Source of the DNA: Halobacteria archaeon AArc-dxtr1
GTDB lineage: Archaea > Halobacteriota > Halobacteria > Halobacteriales > Natrialbaceae
Assembly: GCA_025517425.1 (NCBI GenBank)
Contig: JAOPJY010000001.1
Coordinates: 1,040,217-1,104,216, forward strand
Direction of reading: 5' to 3'
DNA length: 64,000 nt
The translations under genes were made by a program, and so were the position numbers. Numbering within the stretch: position 1 is the first letter of the stretch; every line of letters begins with the position of its first letter. This document shows, piece by piece, positions 25,892 to 34,653 of the stretch. Below the pieces are notes generated by a model, which made no database searches, was not told the origin of the DNA, and saw nothing but the letters and a program-made list of their open reading frames with translations.

Positions 25892-26821
25892 TTAGACGTA
25901 CGTGAACCACTCGTCGTACTCGTCGGTTCGGCGCTCGACGACCTCGAAGAACTTCGCCTGGAGTTCCTCGGTGACCGGACCGCGTGAGCCGTCGCCGATG
26001 ACGACGTTGTCGACTTTTCGGATCGGCGTGACTTCGGCCGCAGAGCCCGTAAAGAACAGTTCGTCGGCCGTGTTGAGCTCGCCTCGCGAGAGCGAGGCGT
26101 TGTCGTGGACGGTGTATCCCAGGTCGCGTGCGAGCGTGATGACGGTGTCGCGGGTGATGCCATCGAGAATCGACTCGGAGAGGCCGGGCGTGTAGAGTTC
26201 GTCGTCGCGGACGAGGAAGATGTTCTCGCCGGGACCTTCGGCGACGTTGCCCTCCTTGTTCAGGACGATCGCCTCGGCGTAGCCGTTTCGCCGGGCCTCC
26301 TCGCCTGCGAGCAAGCTGTTGACGTACAGCCCCGTCGTCTTCGCGTTGGTGGGGATCTGGCTCGAGGCGTGTTTTCGCCACGAGGAGATCATCACGTCGA
26401 TACCCTGTTCTAAGGCCTCCTCACCCAGGTAGGCGCCCCAGGGCCAGACGGCGATCGCCGTCTTGGTGGGACAGTCTTTCGGGCTCACGCCCAGAGAGTT
26501 GTAGCCGTAGAAGGAGATCGGACGAACGTAACACGACGCAAGGTCCTGTCGGTGGATGAGCTCGATCGTCGCGTCGGTGAGCTCGTCGTGGCTGTAGCCG
26601 ATGTCCATCTCGTAGGGCTTTGCCGACTGGTAGAGGCGCTCTAGGTGCTCAGGCCAGCGAAAGAGGGCCGGTCCCTGCTCCGTGTCGTAACAGCGTGCGC
26701 CCTCGAAGACCCCGCTCCCGTAGTGGAGCCCGTGTGTGAGCACGTGAATCTGCGCGTCGTCCCAGTCGACAAACTCACCGTCCATCCAGATCGTGTCGAC
26801 GTCCATCTCGTCGAATCCCAT
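25892..26821 (-). CDS. ilvE: Branched-chain amino acid aminotransferase
   Basis: The 309-residue fold-type IV PLP enzyme has HGLHYGSGVFEGARCY at 30-45, the PLP-binding Lys161 in TNAKTTGLYVNS, EGPGENIFLV near 215-225, and FFTGSAAEVTPI near 265. It transfers the amino group between glutamate and branched-chain 2-oxoacids (leucine, isoleucine, valine). The length is normal. It is transcribed alone and followed by the hairpin repeat. Confidence 0.94.
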   Translation of the reverse strand: MGFDEMDVDTIWMDGEFVDWDDAQIHVLTHGLHYGSGVFEGARCYDTEQGPALFRWPEHLERLYQSAKPYEMDIGYSHDELTDATIELIHRQDLASCYVRPISFYGYNSLGVSPKDCPTKTAIAVWPWGAYLGEEALEQGIDVMISSWRKHASSQIPTNAKTTGLYVNSLLAGEEARRNGYAEAIVLNKEGNVAEGPGENIFLVRDDELYTPGLSESILDGITRDTVITLARDLGYTVHDNASLSRGELNTADELFFTGSAAEVTPIRKVDNVVIGDGSRGPVTEELQAKFFEVVERRTDEYDEWFTYV

Positions 26822-27026
26822 ATGCCTCGGAGAAGGAACCCACTGTACTAAGTATTCGTGATTTGCGGGGCAAGTGCTTGTGAGACGGAGAACAGATAGC
26901 GGAGGAGCCGTCTAGAATGGACGGTGATCGTCCGAACACAGTCGTAGTGGCGACGAGCCGACATCGACTCGATCGTGACCCCGACAGTGCCGAGACAGTC
27001 GACTCGGGTGTCGAAACGGTCGGTGG

Positions 27027-27548
27027 CTACGCTCGATCTCCCTCGAGTAAGTCGTCGACCAGCCGGGTAAACCGATCGAGCAGCCGGTCAGGAACCGTCG
27101 GACGGACCGTCCGCAGCAGCGTCGCCGTCCGTTCGGGGTCTGCGAGTCGAAGCCGGACGCGACCGCTGTCGTCGTAGGTCTTTGTGACCGCCTCGTGTTC
27201 GACCAGCCGGTCGAGATGGTACTCGAGCGTACTGCGGGCAATCCCCAGGGCGTCGGTGACCGCCGCCGGACTGGTTGACTCGTGCTCGAGAAGGTAGACG
27301 ACGATCTCACGGGTCGTCTCCCGGCGAAGTAAGGCAAGCACGGCGCGTTCGCGCTCGTCATAGACGGGCGGAAAGTAGTGGGTCCGACCGTAGAATTCGC
27401 TGCGAACGAGGTCACCGTCGTCGACCAGCCGGCGGACGTGGTACTGGATCTGGCCGGGGGCGAACGCCGACTCTCTGACGAGTTCGTTGAAGTGGATGCC
27501 GGCATTTCCGTGGACGTGTCGCTTGATCCGTCGGCGAGTATCTGTCAT
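27027..27548 (-). CDS. Winged-helix transcriptional regulator with two HTH units
   Basis: The 173-residue protein contains two winged-helix units in series. Residues 1-65 (GIHFNELVRESAFAPGQIQY, then HVRRLVDDGDLV) form the first. Residues 68-140 (RETTREIVVYLLEH, then GIARSTLEYHLDRLVEHEAV) form the second. This tandem MarR/ArsR-like layout is common in haloarchaeal regulators paired with a small membrane protein. The gene is divergent from such a membrane protein gene 150 bp away, which is a plausible target. The ligand is unknown. Confidence 0.85.
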   Translation of the reverse strand: MTDTRRRIKRHVHGNAGIHFNELVRESAFAPGQIQYHVRRLVDDGDLVRSEFYGRTHYFPPVYDERERAVLALLRRETTREIVVYLLEHESTSPAAVTDALGIARSTLEYHLDRLVEHEAVTKTYDDSGRVRLRLADPERTATLLRTVRPTVPDRLLDRFTRLVDDLLEGDRA

Positions 27549-27698
27549 ACGGGAACTGTCGCGCGGTTCGCGCTATACCAAAGTTCGGAGCCTCGGCTTC
27601 ATAACGAATTCCGTTCGTTCCCACCAGCTGAGAACGAACGTGTCCAATCGGTGACCGAAGCGAATAGGTACCTCTCGGAGAGAGCTAGCGTATCGGCA

Positions 27699-28049
27699 AT
27701 GGAGCATACGAACCCTGTCGAGCTTGGGTGGCTGGATCCGCAACTCGCACCGGTACTCCTGGCTCTGATTGTGCTCGCCGGGATTGGGACCACAGTGCTG
27801 TTCGTCTGCGGACTGGTCGCGTACTCGCGGCGTCGGTCCACCCGCTATCTGCTGATCTCGATCGTTCTCGGTCTGCTCGCGGTCCGGTCGGTCGTCGGGC
27901 TCGGAACAGTCTTCGGGTTCGTCCCCATGGCGGGTCACCACCTGATCGGGCACGGGATCGACTTCACGATCGCGGTGTTGATCCTCTACGCGGTTTACCG
28001 CAGTGGCTCACGAACGAGAGAGGGGCGTCGACAAACGGGTGGCGACTGA
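27699..28049 (+). CDS. Small membrane protein paired with winged-helix regulator
   Basis: The 116-residue protein starts at MEHTNPVELGWLDPQL (ATG at 27699). Longer in-frame starts overlap the divergent regulator. Three membrane segments are visible (about 17-40, 49-71 and 79-100) with a basic tail. The layout resembles the haloarchaeal DUF7471-type proteins found next to wHTH regulators, a match by memory and arrangement rather than a search. Function unknown, possibly a membrane partner of the regulator. Confidence 0.72.
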   Translation: MEHTNPVELGWLDPQLAPVLLALIVLAGIGTTVLFVCGLVAYSRRRSTRYLLISIVLGLLAVRSVVGLGTVFGFVPMAGHHLIGHGIDFTIAVLILYAVYRSGSRTREGRRQTGGD

Positions 28050-28066
28050 CGCAGAAGGGCAGTCCG

Positions 28067-28798
28067 TTATCCGAGATGTGAGATGATGCCCCGCCCTTCG
28101 ACGTAGGGGAGGTCGTAGCGATCGGCGTACTCGCGGGCGCTAGCCGGCGAGCGAGCGCCACCGTCGTCGGCTAACATCTCACAGACGACGATCGCTGGCG
28201 GGAGATCGGCAGCCTCGGCCAGCGCGAGGCCGAGTTCGGTGTGACCCTCACGCTCAGCCAACAGATCGGGGGCAGCCCGCAACAGCTGGACGTGACCGGG
28301 AACACGAAACGTGGCTGCGAAGTCGAACGCCTCGGGATCGTCGGCCGCATCGGCCAGCGCCCGAATGGTCAGTGAACGCTCGTCATCGGTGACCCCGGTG
28401 TAGGTGTCGCGGTGGTTGACTGTGAGCGAGAACGAGGGGCGATCGTCGTAACCGAGGTCGTCGCCGACCGTCGCGGGGTGGTCGACCGCGTCGGCGAGGA
28501 AGGGGAGATCGAATGCGTCGGCGACGGAGTCAGTTAGTGCTGCACAGATGAGTCCGCCGGCGTCGTTTCGCATGCGGGCGACGGCGCCGGGCGTGACGGC
28601 GCCAGCGTGATAGATGAGATCCGTCTCACCCTCGCGATCGGCCGCGTCGTGAACGAGGACCGGGTCGCCCGCGGCCATCGCCGCGACCGCGCTGTCGACG
28701 GCAGCGGAGCCGTCGGCTGGCCGGTCGTCGACCGCACCAGACGTAGCGACATCGGCGTCGCGTCCGTCGGGACCGGCGCTCGTGGGGTGGCCACCCAT
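28067..28798 (-). CDS. ribB: 3,4-dihydroxy-2-butanone-4-phosphate synthase
   Basis: The 243-residue enzyme has the conserved D54-R-E-G-E58 acidic loop that binds Mg2+ and ribulose 5-phosphate, the NDAGGLICAALTD segment, TVNHRDTYTGVT (His/Asp/Thr) and PGHVQLLRA. It makes the four-carbon unit of riboflavin. An acidic N-terminal extension of about 35 residues is unusual in bacteria but common in haloarchaea. Its start overlaps the stop of ribK by one base, so the two riboflavin genes form an operon. Confidence 0.94.
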   Translation of the reverse strand: MGGHPTSAGPDGRDADVATSGAVDDRPADGSAAVDSAVAAMAAGDPVLVHDAADREGETDLIYHAGAVTPGAVARMRNDAGGLICAALTDSVADAFDLPFLADAVDHPATVGDDLGYDDRPSFSLTVNHRDTYTGVTDDERSLTIRALADAADDPEAFDFAATFRVPGHVQLLRAAPDLLAEREGHTELGLALAEAADLPPAIVVCEMLADDGGARSPASAREYADRYDLPYVEGRGIISHLG

Positions 28799-29511
28799 TA
28801 CCGGTCACCCCCGGCAGAGACGGTGACGGTAATGTGGTCGTCGTCGGCCAGATCGAGTTCGTCGCGGAGTTTATGTGGGGCGATCACCTCGAGTTGGTCC
28901 TCGTCGTGGTGAGTCCGGTCGGGGGCGATCGTGTGGGCACCGTCGTAGGTCTCACCCGTCGCCGTCTCGACCGTAGCCGGGTAACAGACCGCTGGACCGT
29001 ACGTGCGTTCGTCGTCCTCCCAGCCGTCGATCGGGACCGGATCCAGCGAGGAGATCGCTCCGCGCCGACGAACGCTCTCTGCGTCGAGATCGACGTTTAG
29101 CGTGCCGGGAAACGGCTCGTACCCCAGACGCTCCTCGAACTGGCGCTGGTAGCCCGACAGAGAGATGTAGTGGCGACCCTCACCCATCCCGCCAGTGACG
29201 GTGCCGTCGAGATCGATTTCGTCGTCGGCCTCGAAGATTCGGCGGTACTGCTCGTACTCGGCCCGAAGTCGGCGCTCGCCGGCGTCAGTGATCGCGACCC
29301 ACTGGCCGTCGCTAACCGTGTCGCGTTCGAGGGCACCCGCATCCTCGAGTCGACGGAGGCGTCGCGAGGCGGTCTGGGTCGAGGCGTCGAGGCGCTCGCC
29401 CAGCACCGCACAGGAGATTTTGACGTCGCCGGAACGGCCGCCTTCGAGCGCCAGCAGCTTCAGCGCGGCCAACTCGTCAGGGCCGACGGCAGACTCGGCT
29501 CGCAGTGACAT
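28798..29511 (-). CDS. ribK: CTP-dependent riboflavin kinase with N-terminal HTH
   Basis: The 237-residue protein fuses an N-terminal winged helix (about 10-85: [20 protein letters not shown]) to the archaeal RibK cradle-loop barrel (about 100-232). The latter has [19 protein letters not shown] and [12 protein letters not shown], the CTP/riboflavin-binding segments. It phosphorylates riboflavin to FMN with CTP. The HTH may let it repress riboflavin genes, including its own operon with ribB. This dual role has been reported for similar fusions, and here it is inferred. Confidence 0.94.
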   Translation of the reverse strand: MSLRAESAVGPDELAALKLLALEGGRSGDVKISCAVLGERLDASTQTASRRLRRLEDAGALERDTVSDGQWVAITDAGERRLRAEYEQYRRIFEADDEIDLDGTVTGGMGEGRHYISLSGYQRQFEERLGYEPFPGTLNVDLDAESVRRRGAISSLDPVPIDGWEDDERTYGPAVCYPATVETATGETYDGAHTIAPDRTHHDEDQLEVIAPHKLRDELDLADDDHITVTVSAGGDR

Positions 29512-29657
29512 GGCTCCCGGTTAGACCGGATCACGTAAAAGCATACCGAACGTGGTACGCATACCAGAACTGTTACGCAGTGTGACGGAACAGAGCTGTC
29601 ACGCAGTGCCCGACTCGTGGACGCGGGGACCTCGCAGGCGTGGACTCACGTAACGGT

Positions 29658-30413
29658 CTACAGCGCCTCGTTGATGTAGTCGTCGATGGCGGCGATTCGC
29701 TCGCGATCGTACGTGAAAAATCCGTCCCAGACACGGGGCTCGTCTTCGAGGCAGACGAGCGCCGCAGGATCTGTGGCCGACTCATCGGGTCGGAAGACGA
29801 CAAACCAGGAGCGTCGGTACTCCTCGTCCGTGCCGGTGTGGACCGTGACGTCGGGGCGGGGGTCGGCGTCGCCGACACCGTAGACGTGAACCGAGACGTC
29901 GGCGTCACCGAGCCGTTCGTAGACGCGGCGCGTCCCAATCTCGTCGTCGATCCGAGAGAGGTGTTGGAAGGAGCTTCGGAGGGTCCCGCCGCCAGCCTCG
30001 AGCGCGCGCCGTTCGATCCAACGCGAGACGACGATCAAGAAGAGCTTCTCTTTGTGGGCGAGGGGATAGCCGCGGAGACGAAACCGTATGTCGTCGAGGG
30101 CGGCGAGCGCGTCCGGGAGGACGACCTCGTCGACCTCGCGGGCACCCGTGACGAACAGGTCCGAGTTGATCGCGAGGAGCGCATCGTACAGCGACGACAG
30201 CGGCGAGCGCGCGACTATCGTCTCGTCGTCGAGCACCACGAGGGCGTCTTCGCTCTCGTCGACTGCGAGACCGTCATCTGCATCCTCGAGAGCGACCGGC
30301 AACTGGTCACCGAAGAGATCTACGAGCATCGCTGCGAGGGGGCCATCGTCCCCGACCACCGCGAGACGGCGGTCCGGTCGACCGCGCGCCTCGATGAACG
30401 ATCGAATCGTCAC
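29658..30413 (-). CDS. DICT sensory-domain-like protein
   Basis: The 251-residue protein resembles stand-alone haloarchaeal DICT proteins (a domain found in diguanylate cyclases and two-component systems). It has RRLAVVGDDGPLAAMLVDLF at the start, LHSLYDALLAINSDLFVTGA-type helical middle, and conserved SSFQHLSRIDDEIGTRRVYERL near 145-166. WFVVFRPDESATDPAALVC and VWDGFFTYDRERI close the protein. It has no kinase or DNA-binding part, so it probably acts as a sensor partner. The gene is alone between ribK and taw1. Confidence 0.72.
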   Translation of the reverse strand: MTIRSFIEARGRPDRRLAVVGDDGPLAAMLVDLFGDQLPVALEDADDGLAVDESEDALVVLDDETIVARSPLSSLYDALLAINSDLFVTGAREVDEVVLPDALAALDDIRFRLRGYPLAHKEKLFLIVVSRWIERRALEAGGGTLRSSFQHLSRIDDEIGTRRVYERLGDADVSVHVYGVGDADPRPDVTVHTGTDEEYRRSWFVVFRPDESATDPAALVCLEDEPRVWDGFFTYDRERIAAIDDYINEAL

Positions 30414-30495
30414 TAGTAGCGAAATTCGTGCGAGAAACAGTAAATATTGGTGCTGCGGATCGAATTGCTCGGAGTTCGAAGACCGATCGGGATCC

Positions 30496-31476
30496 TCAGT
30501 CGCCCGTCACCGGATCGCGCGCCCAGAAATCGCTGCCCTTCTTCAGCTTCGGCACCCAGGTGTCTTTCGTCTTGGAGAGTAAGGCGACGCGGGAGGCGGG
30601 AACGTCCTTGCACTCGGTGAATCCGGGCATGTAGGACATGACCTCTTCGGCGAAGGCGACGACCTCGTCGTGGTCAGGCATCGTCTCCCGGTCGAGTCGG
30701 CCCCGCGAGTGGCCGACGTGCATGTAGGCTTTGAGCTCGATGAAATCGGGGTCGGCCTGCTGGTAGAATCCGGCGTACCAGTCGGGGTGGTGCATGTTCT
30801 CCCCGTTGAGCAGGGTGGTCCGCAGGACGGTCCGCGTCTCGTCTTTCGCGGCGAGGACGTCCATCGTCTCCAGCAGGCGCTCCCAGGCGTCGTCTTCCAT
30901 CGCCTTGACGACCTGATCGAAGGTGTGGCGTTCGGGCGCGTCGACGCTGACGTAGAGCTGGGTCGGATCACAGTCGCGCAGCACCTCGGGCCGAGTCCCG
31001 TTCGAGACGAGGAAGGTCGTGATGTCCCGATCGTGGAAGGCCTCGATGAGTTCGGGCAAGTAGGGGTACAGCGACGGCTCGCCGTCGAGGCTGATTGCGA
31101 CGTGGCGGGGCTCCATCGCCTCCTCGAAGGCGTCCCGGGGAACCTCTTCGTTGCCACCAAAGCCCGAGAGCAGCTTCTTCTGGAGGGAGATCGAGGCGTC
31201 GACGACGGCCTCGGGATCGTCCCACTCGACCTCGTCTAACTCGTAGGCGTGGCCACGGTGGTCGCGCCAGCAGAAGACACAGCGTTCGTTGCACTTGACG
31301 ACCGGCGTCATCTGGATGCAGCGGTGTGATTCGATGCCGTAGTAGATGTTCTTGTAGCACCGGCCCTCCCCGCGTAGGGCGTTGGCCGTCCAGCCGCAGG
31401 TCTGTGCGGCGGTGTGTCCCTCGCTATGGTAGTCGGGGGAGTCGACCTGCCGGGACCCGCCGTCGGAATCGCTCAT
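30496..31476 (-). CDS. taw1: tRNA 4-demethylwyosine synthase
   Basis: The 326-residue radical-SAM enzyme (start MSDSDGGSRQV at 31476, with an ATG seven codons earlier possible) has the CxxxCxxC motif C62-x3-C66-x2-C69 for the SAM cluster. It also has C27, C40 and C53, which fit the second [4Fe-4S] cluster of TYW1. Other family segments are ISLDGEPSLYPYLPELIE and FLVSNGTRPEVL. It condenses pyruvate carbons onto N1-methylguanosine 37 of tRNA-Phe to build wyosine-type bases. Confidence 0.94.
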   Translation of the reverse strand: MSDSDGGSRQVDSPDYHSEGHTAAQTCGWTANALRGEGRCYKNIYYGIESHRCIQMTPVVKCNERCVFCWRDHRGHAYELDEVEWDDPEAVVDASISLQKKLLSGFGGNEEVPRDAFEEAMEPRHVAISLDGEPSLYPYLPELIEAFHDRDITTFLVSNGTRPEVLRDCDPTQLYVSVDAPERHTFDQVVKAMEDDAWERLLETMDVLAAKDETRTVLRTTLLNGENMHHPDWYAGFYQQADPDFIELKAYMHVGHSRGRLDRETMPDHDEVVAFAEEVMSYMPGFTECKDVPASRVALLSKTKDTWVPKLKKGSDFWARDPVTGD

Positions 31477-31604
31477 AGACGGGCTAGTGAGCCCCACCGC
31501 AAAAACCTCGGCGGAAGCGCGCGGGTCGATATGATCGATCGCAGGTCGAGACGGTCGGGCGCGGCACGCCTGTCCGGCCAGTTCGAGTGCGGCCCGCTGT
31601 CAGC

Positions 31605-32288
31605 TCAGTTCCCGTCCCCAGTGACCTGCTCTAACACCGACAGCGTCCCCTCGGCGTGGGCGTCGGGGAGGACCACGTCTGCGGCCTCGCGAGCGGCCGC
31701 GTCGGCGTTTCCGACTGCAAAGGAGCGCCCGACGGCCCCGAACGTCGAGACGTCGTTTTCAGAGTCGCCGACGGCAACCGCGGCGTCGAGGTCGAACTCG
31801 AGGTGGGACGCGATCGTGCGAACGCCCGCACCCTTGCTCGTCTCCGGATCTTTGACGTGGTAGGCGTAGCCGGTGTCGACGACCTCCAGGCCGTGCTCGT
31901 CGGCGATCGCCGCCAGCGGGGCGAGCGGTTGGTCGCGGGCGACGGCAATTTCGGTCTCGCGCCAGCGGTTGATCGTGTCGGCACCCTCCCAGCCGAGATC
32001 GTAGCCCGCCTCTCGGTAGGCCGCGGCGACCGCGCGGGCGGCCTCGGCGTCGGCGGTGATCGTCATCGTCTCACCCGTGTAGACGACGCCCCCGTTCTCC
32101 GCGACGACGCGCTCGGGAATGCCGAGGAACTGACAGAGGGCAACGGGGTAGGGAGCCGACTTTCCCGTGGCAATGACGACCGGGCCGTCCCAGGCGAGAA
32201 GTGGATCGAAGACGCGGGGATCGATCCCCCACCCGTCCCGGCGAGTGAGCGTCCCGTCGACGTCCAAGATTAGCGGCGGGTCGGACAT
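31605..32288 (-). CDS. pgp: Phosphoglycolate phosphatase (archaeal HAD-IIB type)
   Basis: The 227-residue protein has HAD motif I LILDVDGTLT (D9, D11), motif II VVIATGKSAP, Lys in KDPETSKGAGV and motif IV AVGDSENDVSTFGAVG. The cap between them matches the TA0175-type archaeal phosphoglycolate phosphatases. It hydrolyses 2-phosphoglycolate. Other sugar phosphatases in the family are close, so the substrate is a family-level call. Confidence 0.88.
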   Translation of the reverse strand: MSDPPLILDVDGTLTRRDGWGIDPRVFDPLLAWDGPVVIATGKSAPYPVALCQFLGIPERVVAENGGVVYTGETMTITADAEAARAVAAAYREAGYDLGWEGADTINRWRETEIAVARDQPLAPLAAIADEHGLEVVDTGYAYHVKDPETSKGAGVRTIASHLEFDLDAAVAVGDSENDVSTFGAVGRSFAVGNADAAAREAADVVLPDAHAEGTLSVLEQVTGDGN

Positions 32289-32380
32289 ACGAGATAGTTA
32301 TCCGGTGTGGACAAAGGTGCTGCGTCCGCGGCGATCGCCGTCTGGACTGGAACGGTCTGAATGCACGAAACGATCCGCGG

Positions 32381-32605
32381 CTACCAGGCGTAGGGCACGT
32401 AGCGTTTGATGGCGACGGTCACGACGAGAAAGGAGAGCGCGCTGGCCCCGCCGCCGATCGCGGCGACGAGGACGCGTTCGGCGGTCGGCCCATCGATAAC
32501 CGAGAACAGCAGCACGGTCATGATCCCCGTCGCGAGCAGGAGATTCCGTCCGTCGCGTCGCTCGAGACCGAGGCGAGAGAGCAGGTGGGTTGGTTCCAGT
32601 GGCAT
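32381..32605 (-). CDS. Small two-segment membrane protein
   Basis: The 74-residue protein has a short cytoplasmic N-terminus followed by two membrane segments (about 21-38 and 43-65) and a KRYVPYAW end. I do not recognise a family. It lies 6 bp after the upstream membrane gene (32612-32998) on the minus strand, so the two are probably cotranscribed and may form a complex. Confidence 0.7.
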   Translation of the reverse strand: MPLEPTHLLSRLGLERRDGRNLLLATGIMTVLLFSVIDGPTAERVLVAAIGGGASALSFLVVTVAIKRYVPYAW

Positions 32606-32611
32606 CGCTGA

Positions 32612-32998
32612 TCACGACTCGTCGAGGACCGTCGAGAGGAGGGCGTACGAGGCGACGAGGACGAGCCCGCCGACACCGAGACTTGGCGTCGAACCGAGCC
32701 CGAGTGCGAGCGCCGCGACCGCAGCTGGAGCGGCGAGAACGAGCGCACCGCCGGCAGCGCCCTGATGGATGGGGCCGTCGGGGACATCAGCGTCACCCCC
32801 CGGGACGGTCCGTCTGGCCTGGTACGGGAGGAGGTACTGGACGCCGATTCCGGCACCGGCGCCGGCGACGGCGCTAAACTGTACGTCGGCGGTGAGCCAG
32901 ACGCTCGTCAGAAAGAGGGCAATCGTGACGGCCATCGCGACGAGCCAGCTCCACCGATCGACCAGCTGGATACGGGGCGCGACGTTCGTTTCGGACAT
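32612..32998 (-). CDS. Haloarchaeal membrane protein of unknown function
   Basis: The 128-residue protein from ATG 32998 starts MSETNVAPRIQLVDRWSW. It has four membrane segments (about 18-35, 39-52, 78-92 and 97-125) and a polar loop ARRTVPGGDADVPDGPIHQG. A longer in-frame start at 33175 includes poor non-conserved sequence. It is the first gene of a two-gene unit with the 74-residue membrane protein. Confidence 0.75.
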   Translation of the reverse strand: MSETNVAPRIQLVDRWSWLVAMAVTIALFLTSVWLTADVQFSAVAGAGAGIGVQYLLPYQARRTVPGGDADVPDGPIHQGAAGGALVLAAPAAVAALALGLGSTPSLGVGGLVLVASYALLSTVLDES

Positions 32999-33120
32999 GG
33001 GGTATGCTAGCGAGTGAGCCGGCATAACTGTTGTCAGTCCAGGAGGGTACGATCGCCCGACAGGACTCTGCAAGTACAACTGAAATGTGAGAGGAGCCCC
33101 TCTACACGGGAGAGCACACC

Positions 33121-33675
33121 ATGTACGACCAAATCCTCTATCCAACGGACGGGAGCGCCGGCGCCCACGCCGCACTGGAGCACGCCCACAACCTGGCGGA
33201 GACGTACGGCGCCACCGTCCACGTGCTACACGTGATCAACGACCGACACTTCGGCTACGAGGCCAGCGGCGGCTCGGAAGAAGTTCGGTCCGGGCTGATG
33301 ACCAGCGGGAGCGACGACTCACAGTCCGGGATGCTCGGCGGTCACGGCGACGGCTCCTTGACGGGAATGATGGTCGACGACCCCGAGGAGTTTCGCACCG
33401 CGATGCGAGAACGCGCCGAGAGTGTGGTCGAATCGATCGCTGAGCAGTTCGAGGGGGTCCAAACGGTTCCTGTAGTAAAAGTAGGAAAGGCACACAAAGC
33501 CATCCTCGACTACGCGGCGACACACGACGTGGACATCATCGTGATGGGAACCCACGGCCGGACGGGGATCGATCGCTACCTGCTCGGTAGCGTGACCGAG
33601 AAAGTGGTTCGGATGTCAGACGTTCCGGTCGTGACAGTGCGAGAAGCAGCCACTGAGGACGAACACCGAACGTAA
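33121..33675 (+). CDS. Universal stress protein (UspA family) with central insertion
   Basis: The 184-residue protein has the UspA frame: MYDQILYPTDGS (Asp10) at the start, VHVLHVIN, and the ATP-binding end MGTHGRTGIDRYLLGSVTEK, which fits G-x2-G-x9-G-S/T. Between strands 2 and 3 is an extra flexible segment of about 45 residues (about 45-85) rich in Gly, Ser and Met. It is absent from standard 140-150-residue members. USPs bind nucleotide and act in stress signalling. Targets are unknown. Confidence 0.9.
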   Translation: MYDQILYPTDGSAGAHAALEHAHNLAETYGATVHVLHVINDRHFGYEASGGSEEVRSGLMTSGSDDSQSGMLGGHGDGSLTGMMVDDPEEFRTAMRERAESVVESIAEQFEGVQTVPVVKVGKAHKAILDYAATHDVDIIVMGTHGRTGIDRYLLGSVTEKVVRMSDVPVVTVREAATEDEHRT

Positions 33676-33696
33676 CCGAAAAAAGCGGTCGCGTTG

Positions 33697-34653
33697 TTAG
33701 AGCCCGAACGTCGCCCAGAACGTCGCGTCGAAGACGCCGACGGCGACCAGCGCGGTCGCGAGCAGGCCGGATGCGGCGATGCCGAACGCCGGCGGGTCAA
33801 CGTGGGTCCTCCCGTGGGCGTAGAACACCCGGTTACAGAGTTCACCGGTGAACGCCCCGAAGAGGCCAAAGAGGATCGCGAACACCATCGCTACGGTGGG
33901 GTCGAACCCGGTCGCGGCGGCGCTGAACGCGCCAACTGCGCCGGGAAGCGTGATGTGGTGCGTGACGGGGAAGTCGTCGATCCCGAGGTTCAGGAACAAC
34001 AGGCTCGCCGCGCTGATCCCGAAGATCAACACGACGCTGCCGGTTTCTAAGTAGACGAAGCCACCGAGCAGGCCACCGATGAGACCGATCATCGCGACCC
34101 CGGCCGGTTTGTACTGCCAGGGCAGCCAGATGCCGGGGGCGTTGTCCTCGCCGCGTTCGGCAGGACTCATATCGAAGATGTTGTTCCCGGTGATTTCGCC
34201 GATGATGCTGTAGCCGAAGACGACGCGGTGGACCAGCGCGGAGACGAACACCATCAGCGCGATGGTGTCCGTCCCGAACTCGACGTAATTCAGGAGTTCG
34301 ACGGAGGCGAAGCCGAAGACACCGAACAGCCCCCCGACGGCCAGCACGTCGACGTTGTGCGTCCCGAGGGCGCTCGCGATATCTTTTCCGTCGTCGAGAT
34401 AGCCCTTCTTGGCGGCGTAGGCTGCGGCGGCCGCGCCGCCAGCGAAGGAGACGTGCGGGCCGAAGATGGGGCCGAAGCCGACGAGGCCGGTGACGGCGTC
34501 GCCGCCCCCGGCGAGGTCGAGTGCCTCACCCGCGATGACCATGAAGCCGGTAAAGACGAACGCCGGTAAGGCCCCGATGGAGGCCGCGAAGGCGCCGCCA
34601 GCGAAGGCGGCCATCCAGAAGACCGGATCTCCGAGTGCGGTTTCGAGGACCAT
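33697..34653 (-). CDS. glpX: Integral membrane protein of the glycerol locus (GlpX-like, candidate glycerol transporter)
   Basis: The 318-residue protein has about nine hydrophobic segments, Gly/Ala-rich helices (GGAFAASIGALPAFVFTGFM) and polar loops such as GEITGNNIFDMSPAERG. It starts at the base directly after the glpK stop codon, so it is cotranscribed. In Haloferax the glycerol operon carries a membrane gene of this kind called glpX, proposed to aid glycerol uptake. That identification is from memory of the locus. It is not an aquaporin: no NPA motifs are present. The name clashes with the unrelated fructose bisphosphatase GlpX of bacteria. Confidence 0.72.
   Translation of the reverse strand: MVLETALGDPVFWMAAFAGGAFAASIGALPAFVFTGFMVIAGEALDLAGGGDAVTGLVGFGPIFGPHVSFAGGAAAAAYAAKKGYLDDGKDIASALGTHNVDVLAVGGLFGVFGFASVELLNYVEFGTDTIALMVFVSALVHRVVFGYSIIGEITGNNIFDMSPAERGEDNAPGIWLPWQYKPAGVAMIGLIGGLLGGFVYLETGSVVLIFGISAASLLFLNLGIDDFPVTHHITLPGAVGAFSAAATGFDPTVAMVFAILFGLFGAFTGELCNRVFYAHGRTHVDPPAFGIAASGLLATALVAVGVFDATFWATFGL

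Noticed and set aside
29512-29657. FMN riboswitch before ribK-ribB
   Set aside because: No RFN-like conserved helices are visible, and haloarchaea control these genes by the RibK HTH type. The region is only 146 bp.
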